Shown here: piece by piece, positions 22,735 through 31,385 of the stretch
Position numbering within the stretch: the stretch's first letter is position 1
Layout of the letters: every line of letters starts with the position of its first letter
Assembly (NCBI RefSeq): GCF_024198215.1
Contig: NZ_JAKCFA010000009.1
Coordinates: forward strand, 310,001 to 374,000
Origin: Myxococcus qinghaiensis
Lineage (GTDB): Bacteria > Myxococcota > Myxococcia > Myxococcales > Myxococcaceae
Direction of reading: 5' to 3'
DNA: 64,000 nucleotides
Program-made: the position numbers and the translations under genes
The notes under the pieces: model-generated
What the model saw: the letters and a program-made list of their open reading frames with translations, nothing else
Told to the model about the DNA's origin: nothing
Database searches by the model: none

Positions 22735-24188
22735 GCGCCCCTCCGCAGATGCGCGGACACCATCTCCGCGGCGAAGCGCCCCGACAGCATGACGAGCGGC
22801 ACCCCGCCCCCCGGATGCGTGCCCCCTCCCGCGAAGAACAGGCCCGGGGTGTTGCCCCGGATGCGCGGACGACGAAACGGCCCCAGCTTCCCGTGCGGCA
22901 GGAAGCCGTAGATGGAGCCTCCCGGCGCCCCCTGCGCGGCCAGGTCCACCGGCGAGCGCTGGCCGATGACTCGCACCCGGCCCTTCAGCTCCGGGAAGTG
23001 CGCGACGAGCTTCTCGAACATCTGCGCCTTCACCCGCTCCGCCTGAAGCTCCCAGGCGCGCGCCGCCGCGTCCGCCTCCGCCGCATCCACCGGCAACGCG
23101 GGCGCGTTCACCATCACGAACAGGCCGGTGCGCCCCGGCGGCGACATCGTCGGGTCCGTCGCGGTGGGGTTGCAGAAGTACACCGTCGGGTCCGTCGCGA
23201 GCTGCCCGCTGAACAGCTCGTCGAACTCGCGCCGGTAGTTCCCTCCAAACAGCACCGCGTGGTGCGGCAGCGAGGGGCGCCCCTCCACCTCCAGCAGGAG
23301 CACGAAGCCGGAGAGCGCCAGCGGCTCGTCCGCGCGACGCAGCGACTCCAGTGGGTCCGCGTTCACCACCACGCTGTCGAACGGCGCGGAGTCCTCGCCG
23401 GGCCCCACGCGGTAGCCCTCGCTCGTGTGCGCGAACCGGGCGCGCGTCCGCAGATGCACCGTGACACCCAACCTGCGCACCGCCCGCCCCAGCGCATCCA
23501 CCAGCGCGCCCACGCCGCCCCGGGCATGGTGGACGCCGTACGCGCGCTCGATGTGCGGAATCAACGCGTAGGCCGCGCTCGCCTCGTACGGCGACGCGCC
23601 CGCGTACGTGGCGAACCGGCCCACGTACTGCTGCAGGTGCTCGGTGCGCAGGTGCTTCACCGCCAGCCCGTGAAGGGACGACAGCTGCATCCCCGCCATC
23701 ACCGCGCCAATCCCCCGGCGGGCCACGCGGCCCATGAACCCGGCCATGCCCTCGAAGGGCGCCTCCAGGTACGGCTCGCCCGCGGCGCCCCAGATGGCGG
23801 CGGCCTCCGCGTAGAAGCCGCGGATGCCCTTGCGCTCCACCGGCTTCACTTCACTCGCGCTGTCCGCGGTGCGGTCCAGGTCCTTGTACGCGGTGAAGGC
23901 GCATCCATCCATGAAGCGATAGGTGCACTGCGGCTCCAGCTCGGTGAGCGTCGGAAGGAGGTCCAACGCGCCCAGCTGCTCGAAGGTGCCGCGCACCAGG
24001 TCCGGCAACGTCAGCAACGTGGGCCCGGTGTCCAGGGTGATTCCGTCCAGGGTGACGGCCTGCGCCTTGCCCCCCAGCGAGGCGCCTCCCTCGAAGAGCG
24101 TCACCGCGTGGCCTTCCTTCGCCAGCAGCCCCGCCGCGGTGAGTCCGCCGATGCCTCCCCCCACGACAGCGACACGAGAGGTGCTCAT
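22731..24188 (-). CDS. crtD: Carotenoid 3,4-desaturase CrtD
   Basis: 485 residues from MSTSRVAVVGGGIGG; upstream in-frame codons lack a better start. N-terminal dinucleotide-binding fold GGGIGGLTAAGLLA, FEGGASLGGKA, and the C-terminal FAD motif FFAGGGTHPGGGVPLVM. YVGRFATYAGASPYEASAAYALIPHIE is closer to CrtD (hydroxyneurosporene/3,4-desaturase) than to phytoene desaturase. Position follows crtB, as in the M. xanthus carB operon. It should introduce the 3',4' double bond after CrtC. A second CrtI-like role cannot be excluded by reading alone. A 96-bp gap separates it from crtB. Confidence 0.85.
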   Translation of the reverse strand: MSTSRVAVVGGGIGGLTAAGLLAKEGHAVTLFEGGASLGGKAQAVTLDGITLDTGPTLLTLPDLVRGTFEQLGALDLLPTLTELEPQCTYRFMDGCAFTAYKDLDRTADSASEVKPVERKGIRGFYAEAAAIWGAAGEPYLEAPFEGMAGFMGRVARRGIGAVMAGMQLSSLHGLAVKHLRTEHLQQYVGRFATYAGASPYEASAAYALIPHIERAYGVHHARGGVGALVDALGRAVRRLGVTVHLRTRARFAHTSEGYRVGPGEDSAPFDSVVVNADPLESLRRADEPLALSGFVLLLEVEGRPSLPHHAVLFGGNYRREFDELFSGQLATDPTVYFCNPTATDPTMSPPGRTGLFVMVNAPALPVDAAEADAAARAWELQAERVKAQMFEKLVAHFPELKGRVRVIGQRSPVDLAAQGAPGGSIYGFLPHGKLGPFRRPRIRGNTPGLFFAGGGTHPGGGVPLVMLSGRFAAEMVSAHLRRGA

Positions 24189-24284
24189 GACCACGGCCTC
24201 CTTCGCGCCACCTCGGCGTCCAGGGGTCCACATGCACGTGCCCGTCGGGCCACGCGCTCGCCAGCCACCGACAGGCGCTTCACG

Positions 24285-25301
24285 TCACCCATGGCGTTGT
24301 CCCCCCACTTCGCTCGGCAGCAGTGGCACGCGCGACTCGGCCGGCAGCGCGGGAAGCGCGGCGTGGGGCCGGAGGAAGGCGGAGGCGGCCAGCGACAGCT
24401 TGCGCCGCGTGGACACATACGCCCGCGCGCTGAACACGTCGTAGTCGCGCGCCTCGATGTCGCGGAGGATGTCGCCGTAGATGGCGCCCATCAGCCGCAC
24501 CATGCGCTGGCTGCCGAAGCCCGTGAGCGCGGGCACCCCCAGGGCCGCTCGCGCGTAGTACGTCCGCGCGCGCTCCACCTGGAAGCGCATGAAGTCGCGC
24601 CACCGCGCATCCACCTTGCCCTGTCGCAAGTCCTCCTCGGACAGGCCGAAGGCCTTCAGCTCCTGGGAGGGCAGGTACACGCGCCCCCGCTCCAGGTCCT
24701 CGCGCACGTCGCGCAGGATGTTGGTGAGCTGCATGCCCCGGCCCAGGTCCGCCGCCGGCTGCAGCGCGCCCTCGTCCGAGCACCCCAGCACCGGCGTCAG
24801 CATCAACCCCACCACGCCCGCCACGCGGTAGCAGTAGAGGTCCAGCTCCTCCCACGTGTCGTAGTGGTGCTTCGTCAGGTCCATCTCCATGCCGGAGATG
24901 AGGTCCTGGAAGGGCTGCTCGGGAATCCGGTAGTGGCGCACCGTGTGCGCGAGCGCGGCGAACTCCCCCGCGTCCCACGGCGAGCTCGCCGCCACGCCCA
25001 CCAGTCTTCCGCCCGGCGGCCCCAGCTCCTTCGACGCCAGCTCCGGCATGGGCACGTACAGCTCCGCCACCATGCGCCGCGCGCGCCCCAGCCGCACGGA
25101 CAGCTCCTCCGTCGCCGAGCCCGCCTCGTCCACCAGGTCATCCAGCCGCCGGCAGAACGCATACAGCGCGAAGGCCGCCTTGCGACGCTGGCCGAACAGC
25201 AGGTACGAGGCGAAGAAGAAGCTCTTCGCGTGGTGACGCGTCACCCGCCGCGCCAGCCAGTATCCCCGGCGCACCAGCGCCCTGTCGTCGGACGCGCTCA
25301 C
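24285..25301 (-). CDS. crtB: Phytoene synthase
   Basis: 338 residues. The GTG start at 25301 is chosen because it overlaps the TGA of crtIb (GTGA), as elsewhere in the operon. Trans-isoprenyl-diphosphate synthase head-to-head motifs: HAKSFFFASYLL, RRLDDLVDE (first Asp-rich, about 52) and LTNILRDVREDLERGRVYLP (second Asp-rich, about 180). Established reaction: condensation of two geranylgeranyl diphosphates to phytoene at the membrane surface. Confidence 0.95.
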   Translation of the reverse strand: MSASDDRALVRRGYWLARRVTRHHAKSFFFASYLLFGQRRKAAFALYAFCRRLDDLVDEAGSATEELSVRLGRARRMVAELYVPMPELASKELGPPGGRLVGVAASSPWDAGEFAALAHTVRHYRIPEQPFQDLISGMEMDLTKHHYDTWEELDLYCYRVAGVVGLMLTPVLGCSDEGALQPAADLGRGMQLTNILRDVREDLERGRVYLPSQELKAFGLSEEDLRQGKVDARWRDFMRFQVERARTYYARAALGVPALTGFGSQRMVRLMGAIYGDILRDIEARDYDVFSARAYVSTRRKLSLAASAFLRPHAALPALPAESRVPLLPSEVGGQRHG

Positions 25302-26854
25302 GCCGCCGCCTCCACCGCCGTGGACTTCGTCCGGCTCCCGCGCGGCGACAGCTTCACGCCCTGCTGTCTTGCCCAGTCGGCCAGGCGCTCGGCGACGAGC
25401 CGCGCGGAGATGAGCACCGTGGGCAGCCCCGTGCCCGGCTGCGTGGAGGCCCCGACGAAGAAGAGGTTCTTCACCTTCGCGTCCTGGTTCGACGGACGGA
25501 AGGGGCCAATCTGCATGAAGTTCTGCGCCAGGCCGAAGGCGCTGCCCTTCGCCAGGTTGAACGTGCCCGCCCAATCATCCGGCGTGAAGACGCGCTCCAC
25601 CTCGATGTCCGACTCCAGCTTCGGGAAGCCCAGCTCCGCCAGCCGCGCGAAGACCTTGGCGCGCAGCTTCGGCCCCTCCGTCTTCCAGTCCAGCGACGGG
25701 TGCTGGTGTGGCACGGGCACCAGCACGTAGAGCGAGTCCTTGCCCTCGGGCGCCAGCGACGCGTCGGTGCGCGTGGGCGCGTTGACGTAGAAGCTCGGGT
25801 CCTCCGGCACGCGGAAGCGCTTGAAGATGTCCTCGAACGAGCCCCGGTAGTCGCGGCCGAAGATGACATTGTGATGCAGCAGCTCCGGCACCTTCCGGCG
25901 CATGCCCAGGTAGAGCATGTAGCCGCTGGAGGTGTAGCGCAGCGACTCGCGGCGCTTGAGCGTGGTGGCCTGCGGGTCCAGGAGCTTCTCGTACGCGTAG
26001 GGCAGGTCCGCGTTGCACAGCACCGCGTCCGCCTCCAGCACCTCGCCGCCCTCCAGCCGGACTCCGGTGGTGCGGCCGCCGTCCGTGAGGATGCGCTCCA
26101 CCGGGGTGCCGTAGTGGAAGCGCACGCCCTCCTCGATGGCCAGCCGCTCCAGCGCCTGCGGAATCGCGTACAGCCCGCCCTTGGGGAACCAGATGCCGAC
26201 GCCCAGCTCGGTGAAGGGCAGCAGGCCGTAGACGGCGGGCGACTCGAAGGGAGAGACGCCCAGGTACATCGTCTGGAACGTCATCGCCGCGCGCAGCCGG
26301 TCATCGCGGAAGTAGCGGCTGACGTCCGGGTACATGCGCCGGTGGGCGCGCACCTGGAAGATGCGGGCGAGCACGCGCGGGGACAGGTAGTCGGTGATGC
26401 CCGCGTAGTTGCGGCCCACCAGGTGGTCCAGGCTGGTGCGGTACTGGACACGCCCCTGGGCCAGGAAGGCGAGGTAGCGCGCGTAGCTGCCGGGCTCCAC
26501 CCGCTCCAGCTCGCGCCCCATGGCGCACAGCTCGGAGGTGAACGTCACGTCCGAGCCATCTCGAAAGTGCACACGGTAGTTCGGGTCGCACTTGAGCAAC
26601 GTCAGGTAGTCCTCGATTCGGCGGCCGAGCGCGCGGAAGGTCTCCTCGAACACCTCCGGCATCAGCACGATGGTGGGACCGATGTCCCAGGTGAAGCCGT
26701 CCACCCGCAGCCGGTTGCAGCGCCCGCCCGGCCCCACCGTCTTCTCGACGACCTGGACGTCGAAGCCCTGGTGCGCCAGTCGCGCCGCGGCGGCCAGGCC
26801 TCCCACGCCAGCGCCCACCACCACCACGCGTCTGCCTTGTGTCCGCGGGCTCAT
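25298..26854 (-). CDS. crtIb: Phytoene/carotene desaturase CrtI type
   Basis: 518 residues. Rossmann FAD site VVVVGAGVGGLAAAARLA (about 9-27), VVEKTVGPGGRC, WDIGPTIVLMP, and the C-terminal CrtI signature FFVGASTQPGTGLPTVLISAR. Established for the family: stepwise dehydrogenation of phytoene toward lycopene. In M. xanthus two desaturases cooperate, this operon-encoded CrtIb and an unlinked CrtIa; no second phytoene desaturase is seen here, so an unlinked partner is expected. It lies 7 bp after crtE and overlaps crtB by 4 bp. Confidence 0.94.
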   Translation of the reverse strand: MSPRTQGRRVVVVGAGVGGLAAAARLAHQGFDVQVVEKTVGPGGRCNRLRVDGFTWDIGPTIVLMPEVFEETFRALGRRIEDYLTLLKCDPNYRVHFRDGSDVTFTSELCAMGRELERVEPGSYARYLAFLAQGRVQYRTSLDHLVGRNYAGITDYLSPRVLARIFQVRAHRRMYPDVSRYFRDDRLRAAMTFQTMYLGVSPFESPAVYGLLPFTELGVGIWFPKGGLYAIPQALERLAIEEGVRFHYGTPVERILTDGGRTTGVRLEGGEVLEADAVLCNADLPYAYEKLLDPQATTLKRRESLRYTSSGYMLYLGMRRKVPELLHHNVIFGRDYRGSFEDIFKRFRVPEDPSFYVNAPTRTDASLAPEGKDSLYVLVPVPHQHPSLDWKTEGPKLRAKVFARLAELGFPKLESDIEVERVFTPDDWAGTFNLAKGSAFGLAQNFMQIGPFRPSNQDAKVKNLFFVGASTQPGTGLPTVLISARLVAERLADWARQQGVKLSPRGSRTKSTAVEAAA

Positions 26855-26861
26855 GTGTTCC

Positions 26862-27947
26862 TCAGGCCGCGCGATGCGCGAGCCGCGCGATGAGGGCGTC
26901 CATCAAGTCCCTCACGCCGTTGGGGTTGGGCAACGACTGGAGGGTGCGCCGGGCGGCGCGAGAGGCGCGCTCCACCATCCGCTCGCACGCGGCACGGCCG
27001 CCATGCACCTCCACCAGCGTCCGGGCACGCGCCAGGGCCGCTGCGTCCTTCTGACACTCCGGCAGCGCCCAGAGCGCCTCCAGCTCCTCGCGTCCCTCCG
27101 GCGAGGCGCGCGCGTACGCCGCGAGCAAGGGGAAGGTGCGCTTGCCTTGCGTGAAGTCGCTGGCCGACGACTTGCCCGCGACGGTGGAGTCACCGAAGAG
27201 GCCGATGACGTCATCGCGCAGCTGGTAGGCGAGCCCCACCTGGCGGCCCACGCGCTCCAGCCCCTCCAACAGCTGCGCGCTCGCACCGCCCAGCATGGCG
27301 CCACAGACGAGCGGCGCGCAGAAGCCGTAGCGCGCCGTCTTGAGATAGGCCACGCGCATCACCTGGAACAGCGACACCTCCGACAGCGGCGCGCGCTCCA
27401 GCGACAAGTCCAGGTACTGCCCCGCCGCCGTGTGCCGGCACACCGCCAGGTAGTAGCGCACCACCTTGGCCACGCCCGGCAGCTCCGACTCCAGCATCGC
27501 CTCCAGCGCGCGGGCGAAGAGGTGGTCTCCCACCACCACCGCCAGGTCCTCGCCCGTCCGGCCCGGCGCCAGCACGTGGTGCAGCGCCGCGCTCCCGCGC
27601 CGCATCACCGCGCGGTCCGCCACGTCGTCATGAATCAGGAGGAAGGTGTGGAGCAGCTCCAGCCCCGCGGCGAAGCGCCACAGCTCCGCCGCCACCACCG
27701 GCGTGCCCCTGGCCAGGCAGTGCCCCGCCATCACCAGCGCGGGCCGCACCCGCTTGGCCGGCCGCAGCGCGTACAGCCGGGCCTCCTCCAGCGCCCGCGT
27801 CCACCGAGCGTCCAGGCCCGCCTCGTCCGGCAGCTCGAACAGCTCCGCAAGCGACGCCTCCACCTGCGCGTGCACCAGCATCAGCCAGGCCTGCTCCAAG
27901 GGGACGTCATCAGGCAGCGGCTGCGCGGCGGAACGCGGGAGTGCCAT
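26862..27947 (-). CDS. crtE: Geranylgeranyl diphosphate synthase
   Basis: 361 residues from MALPRSAAQP (ATG at 27947). A longer frame running to 28049 is rejected because it would pass through the promoter and operator. Polyprenyl synthase motifs: LLIHDDVADRAVMRRG (first Asp-rich motif, about 105-115), the GQYLD and SASDFTQGKRTFP segments, and QLRDDVIGLFGD (second Asp-rich, about 245). It makes the C20 precursor for CrtB. First gene of the 11-gene light-regulated operon. Confidence 0.95.
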   Translation of the reverse strand: MALPRSAAQPLPDDVPLEQAWLMLVHAQVEASLAELFELPDEAGLDARWTRALEEARLYALRPAKRVRPALVMAGHCLARGTPVVAAELWRFAAGLELLHTFLLIHDDVADRAVMRRGSAALHHVLAPGRTGEDLAVVVGDHLFARALEAMLESELPGVAKVVRYYLAVCRHTAAGQYLDLSLERAPLSEVSLFQVMRVAYLKTARYGFCAPLVCGAMLGGASAQLLEGLERVGRQVGLAYQLRDDVIGLFGDSTVAGKSSASDFTQGKRTFPLLAAYARASPEGREELEALWALPECQKDAAALARARTLVEVHGGRAACERMVERASRAARRTLQSLPNPNGVRDLMDALIARLAHRAA

Positions 27948-27995
27948 GGGTTGATCCTCGGGGTTCAAGAGGGTCCTGCCCTCCAGGCGTAGCGT

Positions 27996-28024
27996 TTGCG
28001 TCGAGGGCTTGTCAAGGCTATGTA
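27996..28024 (+). promoter_or_regulatory. Candidate divergent promoter overlapping the CarH operator
   Basis: On the plus strand TTGCGT (27996-28001) and TATGTA (28019-28024) are separated by 17 bp and would start transcription near 28031 toward the gene at 28063. The -10 lies inside repeat three of the operator, so a bound repressor should block it together with the crt promoter. Identified by eye only. Confidence 0.45.
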
Positions 28025-28048
28025 CAGGGTTTGTAAGAACCTTGTCCA
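28005..28048 (-). promoter_or_regulatory. crt operon promoter -35 region with CarH/CarA operator
   Basis: On the minus strand four 11-bp units run without gaps (28048-28038, 28037-28027, 28026-28016, 28015-28005). Each carries ACA at the same offset: TGGACA, CTTACA, TGTACA and TTGACA. Known CarH proteins bind 11-bp direct repeats of the form nTnTACAnn as tetramers and occlude the -35 box. Here the last unit contains a perfect -35 hexamer TTGACA (28015-28010). The -10 is poor (TACGCC at 18-bp spacing), in keeping with a tightly regulated promoter. Seen: repeats and -35. Inferred: CarH and CarA bind here. Confidence 0.8.
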
Positions 28049-28062
28049 CCGGGGGTCACCTC

Positions 28063-28635
28063 ATGAAGATGTGGATCACAAGCACACTGACGGCGGCCCT
28101 GCTGACCCAGGGTGCGCTGGCTTCCAGCCCTGCAGACGGCCCGCCCGACGCGACGTTACGGAGTTCCAGCGGAGATGAGGTCCGTCTCTCGAAGTGGCGT
28201 GGGAAACCGGTAATTCTCTTTTATGAGGACAAGGACTCCACGACGCTCAACGCGGGGCTGAAGGAGGAGCTGTTCGCGCGAGGCAAGGAGCGCAACCTGC
28301 TGGGCTCCGCCTGGGTGGTGGCGGTGGCCAACCTGCGGAAGTTCGACTTCTTTCCCGCTCGGCAGATTGCCCTCTCCTATGTGCGGGATGAGGAGAAGAA
28401 GGTGGGCGTGCCCATCCTGGTGGATTTGGACGGGACGATGGGCTCGGCGCCCTGGGGCCTGCCGATGAAGACCTCCAACGTGCTGCTGCTGGATGCCCAG
28501 GGCGCGGTGGTCTACCGATATTCCGGGAAGATGAAGCCGGAGGAGCAGGTGGCGTTCTTCTCGGCCCTGAGCACGCTGGTGGGGGTGGACCTCAACACGC
28601 CGGCGGCGCCCAAGGCCCCGGGAGCCACGCCGTGA
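28063..28635 (+). CDS. Secreted thioredoxin-fold protein without CxxC
   Basis: 190 residues from MKMWITSTLTAAL, with a cleavable signal peptide (ALA near residue 20). The mature part has the AhpC/thioredoxin-like order: LRSSSGDEVRLSKWRGKPVILFYED, VAVANL, VPILVDLDGTMG, NVLLLDAQGAVVYRYSGKM. Where a redox CxxC would stand it reads YEDKDS, so a dithiol-reductase role is unlikely; it may be a YHS/BtuE-like or chaperone-type relative. It is divergent from the crt operon, with its start 15 bp beyond the operator, and overlaps the next gene by 4 bp (GTGA). Confidence 0.78.
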   Translation: MKMWITSTLTAALLTQGALASSPADGPPDATLRSSSGDEVRLSKWRGKPVILFYEDKDSTTLNAGLKEELFARGKERNLLGSAWVVAVANLRKFDFFPARQIALSYVRDEEKKVGVPILVDLDGTMGSAPWGLPMKTSNVLLLDAQGAVVYRYSGKMKPEEQVAFFSALSTLVGVDLNTPAAPKAPGATP

Positions 28636-29537
28636 AGGTGGCCATCACCGGCGCCACGGGGTTTCTGGGTCCGGGCCTTGTCCAGGGTTTGTTGAGTCAG
28701 GGACACAGCCTGCACGTGCTGACGCGGGACGTGCCTCGGGCGCTGGAGAAGCTGCCGCCGGGGGTGACGGGGGCGCCCTTCGACGGGCGATCGCCACTTG
28801 CCCCGGAGGCGCTGGCCGGCGCGGACGCGGTCATCCACCTGGCCGGGGAGCCGGTGGCGCAGCGGTGGACGAAGGACGCGAAGCAGCGCATCCACGGCAG
28901 TCGGGTGGTGGGCACGCGGATGTTGGTGGAGGCGATGAAGGCGGCGGGGACGGTGAGGCGCTTCGTGTCCACGTCGGCCATCGGATACTACGGCGGCGCG
29001 CGCGAGGCGGAGGTGCTCACGGAAGAGAGCCCGCCAGGCGACGACTTCCTGGCGCGGGTGTGCGTGGACTGGGAGGCGGAGGCGGGGAACGCGCGCGGCG
29101 CGGGCATCAGCACCGCGGTGGTGCGCATGGGCGTGGTGCTGCATCCGGACGGCGGCGCGCTCCACAAGATGCTGCCGCCCTTCCGCATGGGCGCGGGGGG
29201 CGCGGTGGGCAGTGGCCGACAGTACGTGAGCTGGATTCACCGCGAGGACGCTCAGGCGCTGGTGCGCTTCGCCCTCGAGGACGCGACGGTGGAGGGGCCC
29301 GTGAATGCGACGGCCCCGGAGCCGGTGACGAACGCGGCGTTCGCCCATGCGCTCGGCCATGCGTTGGGCCGGCCGTCGGTGATGCACATCCCCGCGTTCA
29401 TGGTGAAGGCGGCCATGGGGGAGATGGCGAAGGTCGTCCTGGAGGGTCAGCGCGTGCTGCCCGCGCGGGCCCAGGCGGCGGGCTTCACCTTCCGCTTCCC
29501 TGAACTGGAGGGAGCGCTGAAGCACCTGCTGACATAG
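28632..29537 (+). CDS. NAD-dependent epimerase/dehydratase family (TIGR01777/YfcH)
   Basis: 301 residues, GTG start overlapping the previous stop. Rossmann GATGFLG at residues 7-13, the HLAGEPVAQRWT segment and SAIGYYG match the TIGR01777/SDR39U1 subfamily (E. coli YfcH); the C-terminus has the DUF1731-like FPELEGALKHLL. Function in this subfamily is unsettled; the substrate is unknown. Coupling to the thioredoxin-fold gene places it in the possibly light-responsive divergent unit. Confidence 0.9.
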   Translation: MKVAITGATGFLGPGLVQGLLSQGHSLHVLTRDVPRALEKLPPGVTGAPFDGRSPLAPEALAGADAVIHLAGEPVAQRWTKDAKQRIHGSRVVGTRMLVEAMKAAGTVRRFVSTSAIGYYGGAREAEVLTEESPPGDDFLARVCVDWEAEAGNARGAGISTAVVRMGVVLHPDGGALHKMLPPFRMGAGGAVGSGRQYVSWIHREDAQALVRFALEDATVEGPVNATAPEPVTNAAFAHALGHALGRPSVMHIPAFMVKAAMGEMAKVVLEGQRVLPARAQAAGFTFRFPELEGALKHLLT

Positions 29538-29547
29538 GTTGACGCGC

Positions 29548-30612
29548 ATGGAAGCCAGGGAGCTGGAAGCGCGAGCGCGAGCCGAGGGAACCCCCGTCAT
29601 CATCGGAGACATGGCCACCTTCGTGTGGCGGGGACGCGGGCCCGTCTTCGTGCAGGGTGACTTCCAGGACTGGAAGGGCGAGCCGCTGCCCCTGAAGCGC
29701 GTGGCCCCGGGCCTGTGGACCCGCTCGCTGGCGCTGCCTCGCGATGCGTACGTCGAATACGCCCTCTTCGATTCGCGCGGCCAGCGGCTGAAGGACGACT
29801 TCAACGCGCGCGTCTCCGACAACGGCTTCGGCGACGTCAATCACGCCTTCTACATGCCCGACGGCGGACCCTCGCTGCCCCTCCGGCGCTCCCGGGGCGT
29901 GCCGCGCGGCCGAGTCACCCGACACCGCGTGGACATGTCCGACCTGGGCCTGGACGGCCAGCGCACCGTGCACCTCTACGCCCCGCCGACACAGGGGCCG
30001 GTGCCGCTCCTCGTCGTGCTCGACGGAGATGACTACCTGCGCCGCGTGCGCCTGCCGGAGCTGGTGGACACGCTGGTCGCCGATGGCCGCATGCAGCCCG
30101 TCGCCCTCGCGCTCGTCTCCAATGGGGGCGTGACGCGCGGCGTGGAGTACGCGTGCAGCGAGTACACCGTGGCCCTCCTCCTATGGAAGGTGCTGCCCCT
30201 GGCCCGGGAGCACCTGTCGTTGGTGGACGAACGACACAACCCTGGCGTGCACGGGGTGCTGGGCTCGTCGCTGGGCGGGCTGATGTCGCTCTTCATCGGG
30301 CTGCGCGCGCCGGAGACGTTTGGCCGGGTGCTGACGCAGTCGGGGGCGTTCGTGGTGGAAAACCACGAGTTCGTCGTGTTCGACCTGGCGCGGCACGTGC
30401 CTCGTCGCCCGCTGGACGTGTGGATGAGCTGTGGCCGCTTCGAGGTGCTGTTGGAGGGCAACCAGCGGCTCGCCCCCTTGTTGAAGGCCACCGGGCACCG
30501 CGTCGAGTACCGGGAGTACAGCGGAGGGCACAATTACCCGGCCTGGAGGGATGACGTGGTGCGGGGGCTGGAGGCGCTGTTTGCTCCAAGGCCCCTGGCC
30601 AAGCGCCGGTAG
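29548..30612 (+). CDS. E-set (CBM48-like) plus esterase D-type hydrolase
   Basis: 354 residues from the ATG at 29548 (a TTG three codons earlier is possible). Residues ~25-110 form an isoamylase N-like beta-sandwich (VFVQGDFQDWKGEPLPLKRV, YVEYALFDSRG). A Fes/esterase D alpha/beta hydrolase follows, with nucleophile GSSLGGLMS (about 233) and likely His in SGGHNYPAW. Family members hydrolyse siderophore or acyl esters. No signal peptide, so cytoplasmic. A secreted protein with the same two-domain layout is at 52335-53759. Confidence 0.85.
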   Translation: MEARELEARARAEGTPVIIGDMATFVWRGRGPVFVQGDFQDWKGEPLPLKRVAPGLWTRSLALPRDAYVEYALFDSRGQRLKDDFNARVSDNGFGDVNHAFYMPDGGPSLPLRRSRGVPRGRVTRHRVDMSDLGLDGQRTVHLYAPPTQGPVPLLVVLDGDDYLRRVRLPELVDTLVADGRMQPVALALVSNGGVTRGVEYACSEYTVALLLWKVLPLAREHLSLVDERHNPGVHGVLGSSLGGLMSLFIGLRAPETFGRVLTQSGAFVVENHEFVVFDLARHVPRRPLDVWMSCGRFEVLLEGNQRLAPLLKATGHRVEYREYSGGHNYPAWRDDVVRGLEALFAPRPLAKRR

Positions 30613-30779
30613 TTGCTGCACTTCCTTGAGTGTCTTCTGGTGGTCATCAGCGCGGCATGAGTCCGTGTGCCACCTCACCTTCGCGCTGGACGCAACTGGC
30701 GCCCGGGGCGTCCGATAACTTCCTTGAGACTTCCCGGAGCCATGCCCGCACCGGCTCGCAGTCTTCCTGGAGCGCACTC

Positions 30780-31385
30780 ATGTCGCGCATTGATGGTGGC
30801 AACCGTTCGTCCTCGCCGAAGAGCTCCGCCTCGGAGCGCTCCAGCACGGAGCGGCCGGACTCCGCCTCCAAGAACGTGCAGCAGAGCCCCGGAAAGAAGG
30901 AAGTCCAGGCACACCGCGCGGTGAGCCCGTTCCAGGGCCGCAGCGACTTCGAGCCGGAGCGCCGGCCGACGCCGCGCGCCACGCCCGCAATCAACCCCGC
31001 GCTGGCGCCCGCTGCCTCGGAGGCCTCGGCCATCGCCGGCGCGGACGCGGAGCTGGAGTTGCTCTCCGAGTTCCCCGACGCCGACGCCCAGGGTGGCATG
31101 GCCTCCGCGATGCTGCATGCGCACGCGGACGAGCCCGCCTCGCAGGCGCGAATCGTGGAGCGGCTGAAGCAGGATGGCAGGCTGGAGTCGCTGTTCGGCG
31201 AGGTGTTCCGCGAGGGCAACCCCTACGTGGAGCAGCCGCACCGCACCGCCGTCGTCCGCGCGCTCGACACCGCGCTGGCGCGAGGCACGGTGACGAGCGA
31301 CGACCTGCGCACCTTCACCCGGGGCGCCTACGCCCAGGAGTGGCAGCAGATCGGCTCCGAGTTGGCCACGCCGGACGCGAAGTAG
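30780..31385 (+). CDS. Hypothetical protein with disordered N-terminus
   Basis: 201 residues starting MSRIDGGNRSSSPK. The first ~85 residues are Ser/Pro/Arg-rich and probably disordered. The rest is helical (QARIVERLKQDGRLESLFGEVFREG). No known family. The gene's last ~15 bp are the first part of a ~70-bp unit repeated three more times downstream, each copy again containing the codons for PDAK or PDAQ followed by a stop. A longer frame upstream (from 30630) lacks coding character. Confidence 0.65.
   Translation: MSRIDGGNRSSSPKSSASERSSTERPDSASKNVQQSPGKKEVQAHRAVSPFQGRSDFEPERRPTPRATPAINPALAPAASEASAIAGADAELELLSEFPDADAQGGMASAMLHAHADEPASQARIVERLKQDGRLESLFGEVFREGNPYVEQPHRTAVVRALDTALARGTVTSDDLRTFTRGAYAQEWQQIGSELATPDAK

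Noticed and set aside
22749..25730. A 993-codon open frame on the plus strand across crtD and crtB
   Set aside because: It is antisense to clear carotenoid genes, is rich in His, Arg and Gln with no domain, and is the usual GC-driven shadow frame.
27948..28049. Longer crtE start at 28049
   Set aside because: It would place coding sequence through the -35 box and the CarH operator; homologues start near 27947.
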